From: EA-27 sp964396265
Lineage (GTDB): Archaea; Thermoplasmatota; Thermoplasmata; RBG-16-68-12; EA-27
Assembly: GCA_964396265.1 (NCBI GenBank)
Contig: CAYNEM010000014.1
Span: forward strand, 1 to 64,000
Direction: 5' to 3'
DNA: 64,000 bases
Under the pieces are notes generated by a model. The model saw only the letters and a program-made list of their open reading frames with translations, did not search any database and was not told where the DNA came from. How positions within the stretch are numbered: position 1 is the first letter of the stretch; each line of letters begins with the position of its first letter. Both the position numbers and the translations under genes were made by a program. This document shows, in pieces, positions 1-7,329 of this stretch.

Positions 1-1866
1 GCAGAGATCGCCCTCGAGTCCGTCGCGCAGTGCATCGAGAAGGGCGTTCGCGGCCTCGTCGTGATCACCGCCGGATTCCGCGAGATTGGCGGCATCGGCG
101 AGGAGCGCGAGCGGAAGCTGCGGGACCTCGTGCGGAAGCACGGCGTCGCGATGGTCGGACCGAACTGCATGGGCGTCATCAACACGAACTCGAACGTGCA
201 ATTGAACGCGACGTTCGCCCCCACGCCCCCGCTCCGAGGCGGCATCTCATTCCTGTCGCAGTCCGGCGCGCTCGGCGTCGCGATCCTCGACCACGCCCGG
301 AACATCAACATCGGCTTCGCGAAGTTCGCGTCCCTCGGCAACAAGGCGGACGTGAGCGGCAACGACCTCCTCATGTCGTGGGCGGACGACCACGACACGC
401 ACCTCATCCTCCTGTACCTCGAGAACTTCGGGAACCCGAAGAACTTCGCGCGGATCGCGCGGCACATTTCGAAGAAGAAGCCGCTCATCGCGGTGAAGTC
501 CGGGCGGACGGAGGCAGGCGGTCGGGCGACCGTGAGCCACACCGGCGCTCTCGGCGGTTCCGACATCGCTGCGGAGGCGGTGTTCGCGCAGACCGGCGTG
601 ATCCGCGCGTACAGCATCGAGGAGCTGTTCGACTACGCGATGGCGTTCGCAAGTCAGAAGCCGCCGAAGGGCAAGCGTGTCGCGATCGTCACGGACGCGG
701 GCGGGCCCGCGATCATGTGCACGGACGCGCTGATCCAGGAAGGGCTGGAGCTCGCGACGCTGAAGCGCGAGACGATCGAGTCGATGCGGGGGTGGGCCGC
801 GGCGGAGGCTTCCCTGACGAACCCCGTCGACCTCATCGCGTCCGCGGGGCCGGAGGAGTACCGGAAGGCGCTCGACGCCGTGCTCGCGGATGAGGGCGTG
901 GACGCCGCGATCGCGATCTACGTGCCGCCGATCGTCACGTTCGAGGTCGACGTCGCGAAGGCGATCTGGGAGACCGCCGCCAAGTACGACAAGCCCGTGC
1001 TATGCAACTTCCTGGGCCGTTCGCAAGAGTCGCCGGGGTTCGTCGAGCTCGTGCAGCACAAGATCCCCTCGTACCTGTTCCCGGAGAGCGCCGCCAAGAC
1101 GATCGCCGCGATGCACCGCTACGGGGCATACCTGAAACGTCCCGAGGGGACCTTCAAGGAGTTCGAGGTCGACCGCGCTGCCGCGGAGCGGATCGTCTCC
1201 GCCGCCAAATCGAAGGAGCGAGCGCGGCTCCCGGAGATGGAGGCGATGGAACTCCTGGCGGCGTACGGCTTCTCCACCGCCAAGTCGCGGTTCGTAAAGG
1301 ACGCGGAGGAGGCGGCAACCGCTGCGCGGGAAATCGGGTTCCCCGTGGTCCTGAAGGCGGTGGGCGATGGGCTCGTACACAAGACGGAGAAGAGGGCCGT
1401 GGCGGTGGACCTCCGGGACGAGGAGGCCTTGGAAGGCGAGCTCGCGAAGATGGAGAAGCGCCTCCAGAAGGCGAAGGTCGCGATCGATGGCTTCCTCGTT
1501 CAAGAGTACGTGCGCGGCGGGAAGGAGACGATCCTCGGCATGAACCGCGACAAAGTGTTCGGCCCGCTCCTCGCGTTTGGCCTTGGCGGCGTCTACGTGG
1601 AATTCCTGAAGGACGTGGCGTGGGGCCTCGCGCCGATTACGGACGAGGACGCACGGCGCATCGTGCGGTCCGTCCGGACGTTCCCGCTCCTCGAGGGCGT
1701 GCGCGGCGAGAAAGCGTCGGACGTGTCGGCGGTCGAGGAGGCCCTCCTTCGACTATCGCAACTCGTCCTCGACTTCGAGGCGATCATGGAGGTCGACCTG
1801 AACCCCCTCATCGTCCTCGAGAAGGGGAGGGGGTACAAGGTCGTGGACGCACGGATTGTCCTGTAG
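1..1866 (+). CDS. Acyl-CoA/acetyl-CoA synthetase (ADP-forming), fused alpha-beta subunits, 5' end outside window
   Basis: Converts acetyl-CoA or another acyl-CoA plus ADP and phosphate to the acid, CoA and ATP; this is the usual archaeal energy-conserving step after ferredoxin-dependent oxidation. The frame is open from base 1, so the N-terminal CoA-binding domain is cut by the window edge; 621 codons remain of a family that is usually about 700. The succinyl-CoA-ligase-like core holds the phospho-histidine in VSHTGALGG (His codon 538-540). The C-terminal part is an ATP-grasp domain beginning around LLAAYGFSTAKS. In many archaea alpha and beta are separate; here they are one chain. An internal ATG at 61 is not the start. 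Works naturally downstream of the aldehyde oxidoreductase at 4.4 kb (inference). Confidence 0.9.
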   Translation, partial: AEIALESVAQCIEKGVRGLVVITAGFREIGGIGEERERKLRDLVRKHGVAMVGPNCMGVINTNSNVQLNATFAPTPPLRGGISFLSQSGALGVAILDHARNINIGFAKFASLGNKADVSGNDLLMSWADDHDTHLILLYLENFGNPKNFARIARHISKKKPLIAVKSGRTEAGGRATVSHTGALGGSDIAAEAVFAQTGVIRAYSIEELFDYAMAFASQKPPKGKRVAIVTDAGGPAIMCTDALIQEGLELATLKRETIESMRGWAAAEASLTNPVDLIASAGPEEYRKALDAVLADEGVDAAIAIYVPPIVTFEVDVAKAIWETAAKYDKPVLCNFLGRSQESPGFVELVQHKIPSYLFPESAAKTIAAMHRYGAYLKRPEGTFKEFEVDRAAAERIVSAAKSKERARLPEMEAMELLAAYGFSTAKSRFVKDAEEAATAAREIGFPVVLKAVGDGLVHKTEKRAVAVDLRDEEALEGELAKMEKRLQKAKVAIDGFLVQEYVRGGKETILGMNRDKVFGPLLAFGLGGVYVEFLKDVAWGLAPITDEDARRIVRSVRTFPLLEGVRGEKASDVSAVEEALLRLSQLVLDFEAIMEVDLNPLIVLEKGRGYKVVDARIVL

Positions 1867-1877
1867 CCGAGTAGAGG

Positions 1878-2100
1878 TCACCGGTAGCCTCGGCCCCGAA
1901 CGAAGATCTCAATCACCTTCACCTCGGTGCCCGCCACGGAGTAGACGGCACGATAGTCTCCGATGCGAATCCGATACTTCTTGGGGTCCGTCCCCTCCAG
2001 CGGCTGGATGTCGGCGCGGGGTCGGTGGCGAAACGGGTCCTCTTCGAGGACTCCGCAGCTAGCGGGTCGCCGTCTCGGATGCGGTGATTCGATAGCTCAT
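1878..2100 (-). pseudogene. Broken RelE/ParE-type toxin
   Basis: The C-terminal half, read from DPFRHRPRADIQPL to EIFVRGRGYR, is a typical RelE/ParE fold ending (GDYRAVYSV core). The natural start is the ATG at 2100, overlapping the antitoxin stop as ATGA, but that frame reads MSYRITASETATR and then hits TAG. The conserved middle helix (about 15-20 residues) is missing and the rest is in another frame. This is a deletion plus frameshift, or an assembly error. The antitoxin upstream is intact. Confidence 0.7.
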
Positions 2101-2285
2101 ACCTTTTCCAGCGGAATGAACTCCTCGTCCGCGAGTACGCGGTTCCAGCGGTCGTCGAGATTCCGGATGGAGGCCCGCTCGATCAGGTCGCGAATCAAGT
2201 CGTCGTAGGTCTGACCCTTTGAGCCCAGCTTTCGAAGCTTCTCCTTCGTTTCCCGTTGAAGGGAGATCGTGGTCGTCGATGCCAT
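2097..2285 (-). CDS. VapB-like antitoxin of a RelE/ParE-type TA pair
   Basis: A 62-residue protein beginning MASTTTISLQRETKEKL, with the short beta strand followed by helices seen in ribbon-helix-helix-like archaeal antitoxins (DUF7557/VapB group). It should neutralise the toxin encoded immediately downstream and repress its own promoter. The in-frame ATG 66 bp further upstream adds a Lys/His-rich stretch unlike the family, so the internal ATG at 2285 was chosen. Its stop overlaps the toxin ATG by 4 bp, the normal TA arrangement. Since the toxin is broken, the antitoxin is now an orphan unless it acts elsewhere. Confidence 0.65.
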   Translation of the reverse strand: MASTTTISLQRETKEKLRKLGSKGQTYDDLIRDLIERASIRNLDDRWNRVLADEEFIPLEKV

Positions 2286-2337
2286 CGCATGGAACCTATG
2301 GAAGGCATGGTACTCATACTTGGCCTTCCTTTTCTTA

Positions 2338-2570
2338 CTACAGTCGTTCAACGAACTCCTCGACAGTGATCCCGGCGATTCGCAGCAAACTCCGCAGGGT
2401 CCCCGGGGAAACGCCTCTTCCCGAATGAAAGGGGACCGTCAGCACGATTCTGGCCTCTCGTGATGCACGAGATGGATGTGGCCCCCCTTCGCGGAACGAG
2501 CTTCCCACCCGAATCGTCCGAGGGCCGCGATGACCTTCTGGGGATCGGCGTCCCGGGGCAGCTTCCCCAT
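2338..2570 (-). pseudogene. hicA: Frameshifted HicA-type mRNA interferase toxin
   Basis: The first 43 codons (MGKLPRDADPQKVIAAL to GGHIHLVHHE) give the HicA double-stranded-RNA-binding fold with the catalytic His in GGHIHL, then the frame stops at TGA. The expected second half (VLTVPFHSGRGVSPGTLRSL to EEFVERL) continues in another frame to the TAG at 2338-2340. One indel near 2450-2460 explains both parts. It lies 2 bp after the hicB stop, so order is hicB-hicA. Either a dead toxin or a sequencing error. Confidence 0.75.
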
Positions 2571-2572
2571 CC

Positions 2573-2788
2573 CTACACCGTGGCGTCGACCAAGAGCCGC
2601 ATCCGCCGGTCCTCCGGGACCTCGTATCCCATGGATCGTCGGACCTCGAGGTTCCCGGCGATCGCCTCCCGGAGGTTCTTGAGCAGCTCTTCGAAGGTGG
2701 AGGCCTGGGTGACGCACCCTGGCAGGTCCTTCACCTCTGCCACGTAGGTGCCCGTCTCATCGACCTCCACGCTCACGGTCAGGGGCAT
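2573..2788 (-). CDS. hicB: HicB-family antitoxin
   Basis: A 71-residue partial RNase-H-fold antitoxin. The core VDETGTYVAEVKDLPGC and the following ASTFEELLKNLREAI are the HicB signature. The family normally binds HicA and autorepresses. An ATG four codons upstream (2800) is possible, but a TATA-like CTTAAAG at 2814-2820 sits about 29 bp before the ATG at 2788, matching the leaderless spacing seen across this window. No DNA-binding C-terminal extension is present, so it is a minimal HicB. The partner toxin downstream is frameshifted. Confidence 0.8.
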   Translation of the reverse strand: MPLTVSVEVDETGTYVAEVKDLPGCVTQASTFEELLKNLREAIAGNLEVRRSMGYEVPEDRRMRLLVDATV

Positions 2789-2899
2789 CGTTCTCTCCAT
2801 CGTTTCGGCTCCTCTTTAAGACTTTGGACCTGGCGCGCGAGGGCCGGCGAGACCCATGAACTCTGGGCGTACAGGCAGCACTCGACGGGGACACTCGCG

Positions 2900-3298
2900 T
2901 CACGGTTTGGAGCGGGCTTTGCCTCGCGGCGACATGAGCTCGATCCATTCCCCATCCGGCCCCGAGATGTACGCGAGGCGGTCACGCCCCTCGTCATAGG
3001 GGCCAAGGACGATCTTCATCTCGCCTTTGTGCTCGGTCAGAAACCGGTCCACGCTTCGCACGGAGAACGCGAGGTGATCTAGCTCGTCCCCCTGGCGGTA
3101 CCTCGCGTGCAGGCCCTTCCTCGGATACCAGTTCAGCTCGAGCCGCTGGCTCCCGCGCGGGCTCTTGAGGATCGCGATCTTCCCGCCGGTCTCCTTGATG
3201 TTCATGCGAAACTGGACCTCCATCCCGAGGAGGCGCGCGTAGAAGTCGATCGACCGGTCCATGTCGCGCACGCGGATGCCCGTGTAGCGGAACCCCAT
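2900..3298 (-). CDS. VOC/glyoxalase-fold protein
   Basis: A 132-residue protein with two beta-alpha-beta-beta-beta repeats of the vicinal oxygen chelate superfamily. The sequence MGFRYTGIRVRDMDRSIDFY starts the first repeat and HLAFSVRSVDRFL the second; GPDGEWIELMSP closes it. Candidate metal ligands are the Glu in RLELNWY, the His in DHLAF and the Glu in EWIEL. Lactoylglutathione lyase-like annotation is common for this group, but substrate is not visible. The ATG at 3298 was chosen because upstream codons (Ser/Arg-rich) do not resemble the family. Confidence 0.8.
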   Translation of the reverse strand: MGFRYTGIRVRDMDRSIDFYARLLGMEVQFRMNIKETGGKIAILKSPRGSQRLELNWYPRKGLHARYRQGDELDHLAFSVRSVDRFLTEHKGEMKIVLGPYDEGRDRLAYISGPDGEWIELMSPRGKARSKP

Positions 3299-3411
3299 TG
3301 GTCTCCGCAAGAGACGCGAACGCCTTGAGGATTCCCCCGTCGAAGGACGGGATAGAATCATCCGTGGTTCTCACCGGGCCAAGGTTATTAGGTTGGGGGA
3401 AAACGTCGATA

Positions 3412-3430
3412 CATTCCTCGGGGAGGAATG
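3412..3430. promoter_or_regulatory. Perfect 8-bp dyad, candidate operator
   Basis: CATTCCTC-GGG-GAGGAATG is a perfect inverted repeat in the gap between the VOC gene (minus) and the coiled-coil gene (plus), about 15 bp upstream of a TATA-like GTTAACC at 3444-3450. It could be an operator for a divergent regulator or an RNA hairpin; no binding protein can be named. Confidence 0.4.
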
Positions 3431-3477
3431 AATTGCCCCCGCCGTTAACCAGAAAGGCCACGCTCCACAAGATCTTC

Positions 3478-4404
3478 ATGCTCGATGAGAAGGGGGCCTA
3501 TCGGGGCGTCGTCCCCATCGACGAGATGTGCCTCGTGGAGTACGAGGACTTCCTGGCGGCGCTGCCGGAGAGGGGCCTCGCGGACGGGGAGTCGATCTTC
3601 CTCACGGAGTGGAAGGCGACCGCGATCTACGGGGATAAGGTCGGCATCATCACGATCTCGAAGGGCTCCCTGGGGCCCGAGGAGTTGCAGTGGGCCCGCG
3701 CCGCCCTTGTGGCGGTGGAGTCCATCCTGCTTGGGAAGGTGGTGCCGCCTCTGGGAGACACCGAGGGAGACACCGAGGACGAGGACGCCCTCGAGTCCGT
3801 CGCGCGAGGCCTCGAGAGCCGGGAGAGGCAGCTCCGGCAGCGGGAGGAGGCGTTCAAGATCATGGAAAAGAGCACGCGCTCTGCGGTGGAGGAGTACCGC
3901 CAGGAGATGGAGGCGCAGATCGCCGACCTCAAGGGACAGCTCGATGCGGCCCGCGTGGGACACATCCGAGAATTGGGCGTGCTGGCGGCGGAGCGCGACC
4001 GGCTGCGCAGGGAGGTCGAGGCGCACGCGAGCGCACCGAAGGCCTCGCCCTGGAGGGACCCCGAGCACGAGGAGGCGCAGGAGAAGTTCGCGGAGGATCG
4101 CAAGGCGATGCAGAGGAAGGCGCTCGAGTTCCTCGAGAGGGAGGAGACGCTCCGCGACCGCGAGACGAAGGTCGAGGAGGAGAGCCGGAAGCTCCTCGAG
4201 ACGCGCGAGGAGATCGACCAGAAGTTCGCGGAGATCGAGGCGGCGAAGTCCGCACCGCCGCCGTTCGACCAGGAGGCGGCGAAGCGCGAGATCGACCAGC
4301 GCGTGATGATCCTCCAGCAGAAGGCGTTCGACCTGATGGCCCGCGAGGAGCTTCTCAAGAAGCGGGCCGAGGAGATCCAGGCGCTCCTGAACAGCACCCC
4401 GTAG
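3478..4404 (+). CDS. Coiled-coil protein of unknown function
   Basis: A 308-residue soluble protein. Residues 1-85 (MLDEKGAYRGVVPIDEMCLV...) form a mixed alpha/beta N-terminal domain I do not recognise. From about residue 100 the chain is highly charged with heptad-like Glu/Lys/Arg and Leu spacing (ESRERQLRQREEAFKIMEKS, later FLEREETLRDRETKVEEES), a long coiled coil that would form a rod or oligomer. No signal peptide or membrane segment. The open frame extends upstream to 3298, but the ATG at 3478 has a TATA-like element 27-34 bp upstream. It is followed after 38 bp by the aldehyde oxidoreductase, which has its own promoter. Confidence 0.6.
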   Translation: MLDEKGAYRGVVPIDEMCLVEYEDFLAALPERGLADGESIFLTEWKATAIYGDKVGIITISKGSLGPEELQWARAALVAVESILLGKVVPPLGDTEGDTEDEDALESVARGLESRERQLRQREEAFKIMEKSTRSAVEEYRQEMEAQIADLKGQLDAARVGHIRELGVLAAERDRLRREVEAHASAPKASPWRDPEHEEAQEKFAEDRKAMQRKALEFLEREETLRDRETKVEEESRKLLETREEIDQKFAEIEAAKSAPPPFDQEAAKREIDQRVMILQQKAFDLMAREELLKKRAEEIQALLNSTP

Positions 4405-4412
4405 CCCGGGGG

Positions 4413-4420
4413 CTTTTAAG
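4413..4420 (+). promoter_or_regulatory. TATA element of the aldehyde oxidoreductase gene
   Basis: CTTTTAAG lies centred about 26 bp before the ATG at 4443, between two genes on the same strand. This is the spacing expected for a leaderless archaeal transcript. Confidence 0.6.
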
Positions 4421-4442
4421 GGCGGAAGGCCTTCCTCAGCGG

Positions 4443-6704
4443 ATGATCCGGGAGCGCGTCGACCGCCTCCTGTCGCGCCTCGCACGGGAGTCCCAGTTCC
4501 CGACGCAGGGACGCACGCTGTTCGTCGACCTCGAGCGGCGGGAGGTGCGCGAGGCGTACACGCCCCGGTCGGTCGTCGAGGCGTTCCTGGGCGGTCGCGG
4601 GGTGAACATGTTCTACCTCGCGAACCTTCTCGACCCGTCCCTCACCCCGGAGCACCCGGACACGCCCCTCGTGTACGGTTCGGGCATCGCGACGGGGATC
4701 ATCCCCAGCGCGTCCCGGGGGAACCTCACGTCCTGGTCCCCCGACAGCCGCATCCTCATGGACTCGAACGCCGGCGACTACTTCGCCTCGTTCCTCCGGC
4801 TGAACGCGATCGACCACCTCGTCCTGTACGGCCGCGCCGCCACGCTGACCGCCCTGTTCGTCGAGGGCGGGGCGCTTCAATTCCGGGATGCGACCCCGTA
4901 CGCCGGGCTCAACAACGTCGACCTACGGGCGCGCGTCGCGAAGGACTTCGACGGCCGCTGGGGGGCCAACCTGGCGATGATCAACATCGGGGTGGCGGGG
5001 GAGCGCGGGGTCCGCGTCGCCGGCGTGATGACCGGGCCGAAGTCCCTGCACGCGCGGAGCGGGACGGGGGCGAAGATGGGGTCGATGAACCTCAAGGCGA
5101 TCGTGATCCGCGGCATCACGAAACTCGAGTACGCGCACCCGGAGTACGTGCCGCCGAAGAACCGCGACATCGCACGCCAGTTCATGTCGACGGGCGTCGG
5201 GAAGATCCTCCACGAGCGAGGCACGCCGTTCCTCTACAAGCCGAGCCGCCAGCTCTGGGCGATGGGTACGAAGAACAACCAGGAGACCGTGTGGGTCCCG
5301 GACCTCGACTCCGAGAACTTCGACCGGTTCCGGCCCTCGATGACCGGCTGCTTCCGATGCCCGGTGAACTGCCGCCCGATGAACGACATCACGTCCGTGT
5401 ACCCCTCTGACCCGGAATTGGCGGCGCTCGTGGCGCACGTGGACGCCCTGGGGTACGAGGGGCGGCGGTACTTGACGGGCGACGGTCCGGAGTACGTGAC
5501 CGTGGGCAAGTTCGGCCCGAACATGGGCGTGACGCAGCCGCAGCACGTGATCTACCTGAACAACATCTGCAACGACCTCGGACTCGACACGGCCGGGACG
5601 GGCGGCAATCTCGCGTGGGCGTTCGAGTTGTACCAGCGCGGGCTGATCGCCGCCAAGGACACGGACGGCTTACATCTCCAATGGGGGGACCTCAAGGTGA
5701 TCGCGGAGCTTCTATTCCTCACGGCCAAACGCGAGGGGTTCGGCCGCGCGATCGCGGCGGGCAGCTACGCGGTCGAGGAGGGGTTCTATCCGGCCGGGTC
5801 GGAAAAATACCGGATGGCGGTGAAGCGCACGATGCAGTCCGACCCGCACGACGCGCGCATCCTGAAGGCGTTCGCCTTGGGCCTGGCGGTATCGACGCGG
5901 GGGTTCGATCACCTGCGCAACCGCGTGACGCTCGAGATTAACGCACGGATCAACGACGACCCCGCGTACAAGGCAAGGCTGTACGGCGGCCCCGTGAGCG
6001 GCAAGCCCAACGCGTACGAGGGGAAGGATTTGGCGGTGAAGGTGTGCGAGGAGGTGTACGCCGTCGGCGACGCCGTGGGCATGTGCCGCTTCACGACGAA
6101 GCTGTTCAACTCCCCGAGCCTGCCTGGGTACGGGGAGTTCCGCGAGCAGATCCGGAACGCCACGGGGCTCGACCTGTCCGAGGAGCATCTGGCGGCGATC
6201 GGTTCGAACATCCGCGGGATCGAGCGCATGATCAACGCGACGCTCGGAGTGACGCGGAAGGACGACACGGTGCCGGACCGCTGGTTCGAGGAGCCGATCA
6301 AGGGTGGGCCCTACGCGGGCGAGCGCGTCGACCGCGCGGAGTTCGACGCGATGCTCACGCGCTTCTATGCGTTGTGCAAGCTGGACGCGGAGGGGGTGCC
6401 ATCGCTCGAGTGGCGGGAGCAGCTCAACCGCATCGTGTTCGGGTACAGCGTCACGGTGCGCCTGCCCCGGGCGCTCGCGGAACTCCCGGAGGGGGCGATC
6501 ACGGTCACGGAGGAAGTACCGACGGTGGGCCATCTTCTCGATCGTTTGGCGGCGACGTACCCGCAGCTCGCGCGCGCGATGGCGTCGGAGGACTCCCTCG
6601 TGAACGTGGCGATCAACGAAGAGATGTTCCTCGAGGGCATCCGGGGCCTGCCGCTGAAGAGCGGAGATCGCGTGGAGCTGATCCAAGCGTTCTCCGGCGG
6701 CTGA
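4443..6704 (+). CDS. Aldehyde:ferredoxin oxidoreductase with fused C-terminal MoaD/ThiS-like domain
   Basis: A tungsten/molybdopterin enzyme that oxidises aldehydes to acids with ferredoxin. The 753-residue chain is longer than classical AOR (about 605-630). The N-terminal pterin-binding domain contains GGRGVNMFYL and the SNAGDYFASFL region; the [4Fe-4S] ligands are C303, C306, C310 (GCFRCPVNC) and C548 in GDAVGMCRF. From about residue 667 (YSVTVRLPRAL) the chain becomes a beta-grasp domain ending LKSGDRVELIQAFSGG with the C-terminal Gly-Gly at the very end, as in MoaD. MoaD is the sulfur carrier for molybdopterin synthesis, so the enzyme may carry its own cofactor-sulfur donor or the domain is a structural relic (inference). 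ATG 4443 follows a TATA box; the long open frame upstream is a shadow of the coiled-coil gene. Confidence 0.9.
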   Translation: MIRERVDRLLSRLARESQFPTQGRTLFVDLERREVREAYTPRSVVEAFLGGRGVNMFYLANLLDPSLTPEHPDTPLVYGSGIATGIIPSASRGNLTSWSPDSRILMDSNAGDYFASFLRLNAIDHLVLYGRAATLTALFVEGGALQFRDATPYAGLNNVDLRARVAKDFDGRWGANLAMINIGVAGERGVRVAGVMTGPKSLHARSGTGAKMGSMNLKAIVIRGITKLEYAHPEYVPPKNRDIARQFMSTGVGKILHERGTPFLYKPSRQLWAMGTKNNQETVWVPDLDSENFDRFRPSMTGCFRCPVNCRPMNDITSVYPSDPELAALVAHVDALGYEGRRYLTGDGPEYVTVGKFGPNMGVTQPQHVIYLNNICNDLGLDTAGTGGNLAWAFELYQRGLIAAKDTDGLHLQWGDLKVIAELLFLTAKREGFGRAIAAGSYAVEEGFYPAGSEKYRMAVKRTMQSDPHDARILKAFALGLAVSTRGFDHLRNRVTLEINARINDDPAYKARLYGGPVSGKPNAYEGKDLAVKVCEEVYAVGDAVGMCRFTTKLFNSPSLPGYGEFREQIRNATGLDLSEEHLAAIGSNIRGIERMINATLGVTRKDDTVPDRWFEEPIKGGPYAGERVDRAEFDAMLTRFYALCKLDAEGVPSLEWREQLNRIVFGYSVTVRLPRALAELPEGAITVTEEVPTVGHLLDRLAATYPQLARAMASEDSLVNVAINEEMFLEGIRGLPLKSGDRVELIQAFSGG

Positions 6705-6737
6705 TGGAAGTCCGTTGGTGATTGGCGGCTGCAACCG

Positions 6738-7112
6738 TCACCCGTGGCCGTGTCCCTCGCCCTCCGCCACCGCCCCCGTGTGAACCTCGTGGCGGGTCGC
6801 GTGGATCCGGACGCGTACCGGGGCGTCGCTCGCGTTCTCCCACATCATGTAGAACTTCCCTTCCCACGGGGCCGTGAACGCGCCCGCGACGGAGGGATCG
6901 GAGCTCTTCGTGTGGTACGTCGTCTCCTTTCCCTTGTGGGAGTGGACATTGAATTCCACGAGCCCGCCGGGCTCGCTGTAGTCGGAGGCGTAGTGTATCA
7001 TGTCGCCGGCACGAGCGGGGACCTCGACTTCATGCACCCATCCGCGCACTTTCCTGGGCGGGAGTTCCAGGTCGCGCGCGTATTCCTTCTCCTCGGCGGC
7101 GAAGACGTCCAT
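6738..7112 (-). CDS. Small His-rich protein, GOLD-like beta-sandwich candidate
   Basis: A 124-residue protein that I cannot assign firmly. The central part (GWVHEVEVPARAGDMIHYAS ... GKFYMMWENASDAPVRVRI) has the alternating hydrophobic strands and the W-x-N/D-x-S pattern seen in GOLD-type emp24-like archaeal proteins. The C-terminus ends EGEGHGHG, a likely metal-binding tail. No clear signal peptide. It is convergent with the AOR gene (33 bp between stops) and has a TATA-like CTTTAGGG at 7135-7142, about 26 bp upstream of its ATG. Confidence 0.5.
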   Translation of the reverse strand: MDVFAAEEKEYARDLELPPRKVRGWVHEVEVPARAGDMIHYASDYSEPGGLVEFNVHSHKGKETTYHTKSSDPSVAGAFTAPWEGKFYMMWENASDAPVRVRIHATRHEVHTGAVAEGEGHGHG

Positions 7113-7237
7113 GGACCGGCATCCACGAAGCCCCTAAAGCTTCCACGCTTACAGCTGACGCGGCAAGGAATACCGATGGCGGGAAGGCGTCGCCCGCAGG
7201 CTCCCGCGGAGGGGTTGCCTTGCCATCGAGTCCATCC

Positions 7238-7324
7238 GAGGAGATGCTCCGCGAGTGAACCCGGGGCCTAGCGCTGAAGAGCGGGGACCGCGTGGAGCTC
7301 ATTCAGGCGTTCTCAGGCGGTTGA
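7238..7324 (+). pseudogene. Decayed second copy of the MoaD-like C-terminal tail
   Basis: Twenty-nine in-frame codons read EEMLRE-stop-TRGLALKSGDRVELIQAFSGG-stop. They align codon by codon with the last part of the AOR-fused domain (EEMFLEGIRGLPLKSGDRVE...), with Gly replaced by TGA. At DNA level the last 60 bases are highly similar to 6642-6704. Nothing recognisable remains further upstream. It is a relic of a duplicated AOR-MoaD or of a free moaD gene; the next gene (minus) ends just after it. Confidence 0.75.
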
Positions 7325-7329
7325 ACGCC

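Noticed and set aside
3690..4442. N-terminal extension of the aldehyde oxidoreductase
   Set aside because: The open frame is an out-of-frame shadow of the coiled-coil gene; a TATA element and ATG at 4443 mark the real start.
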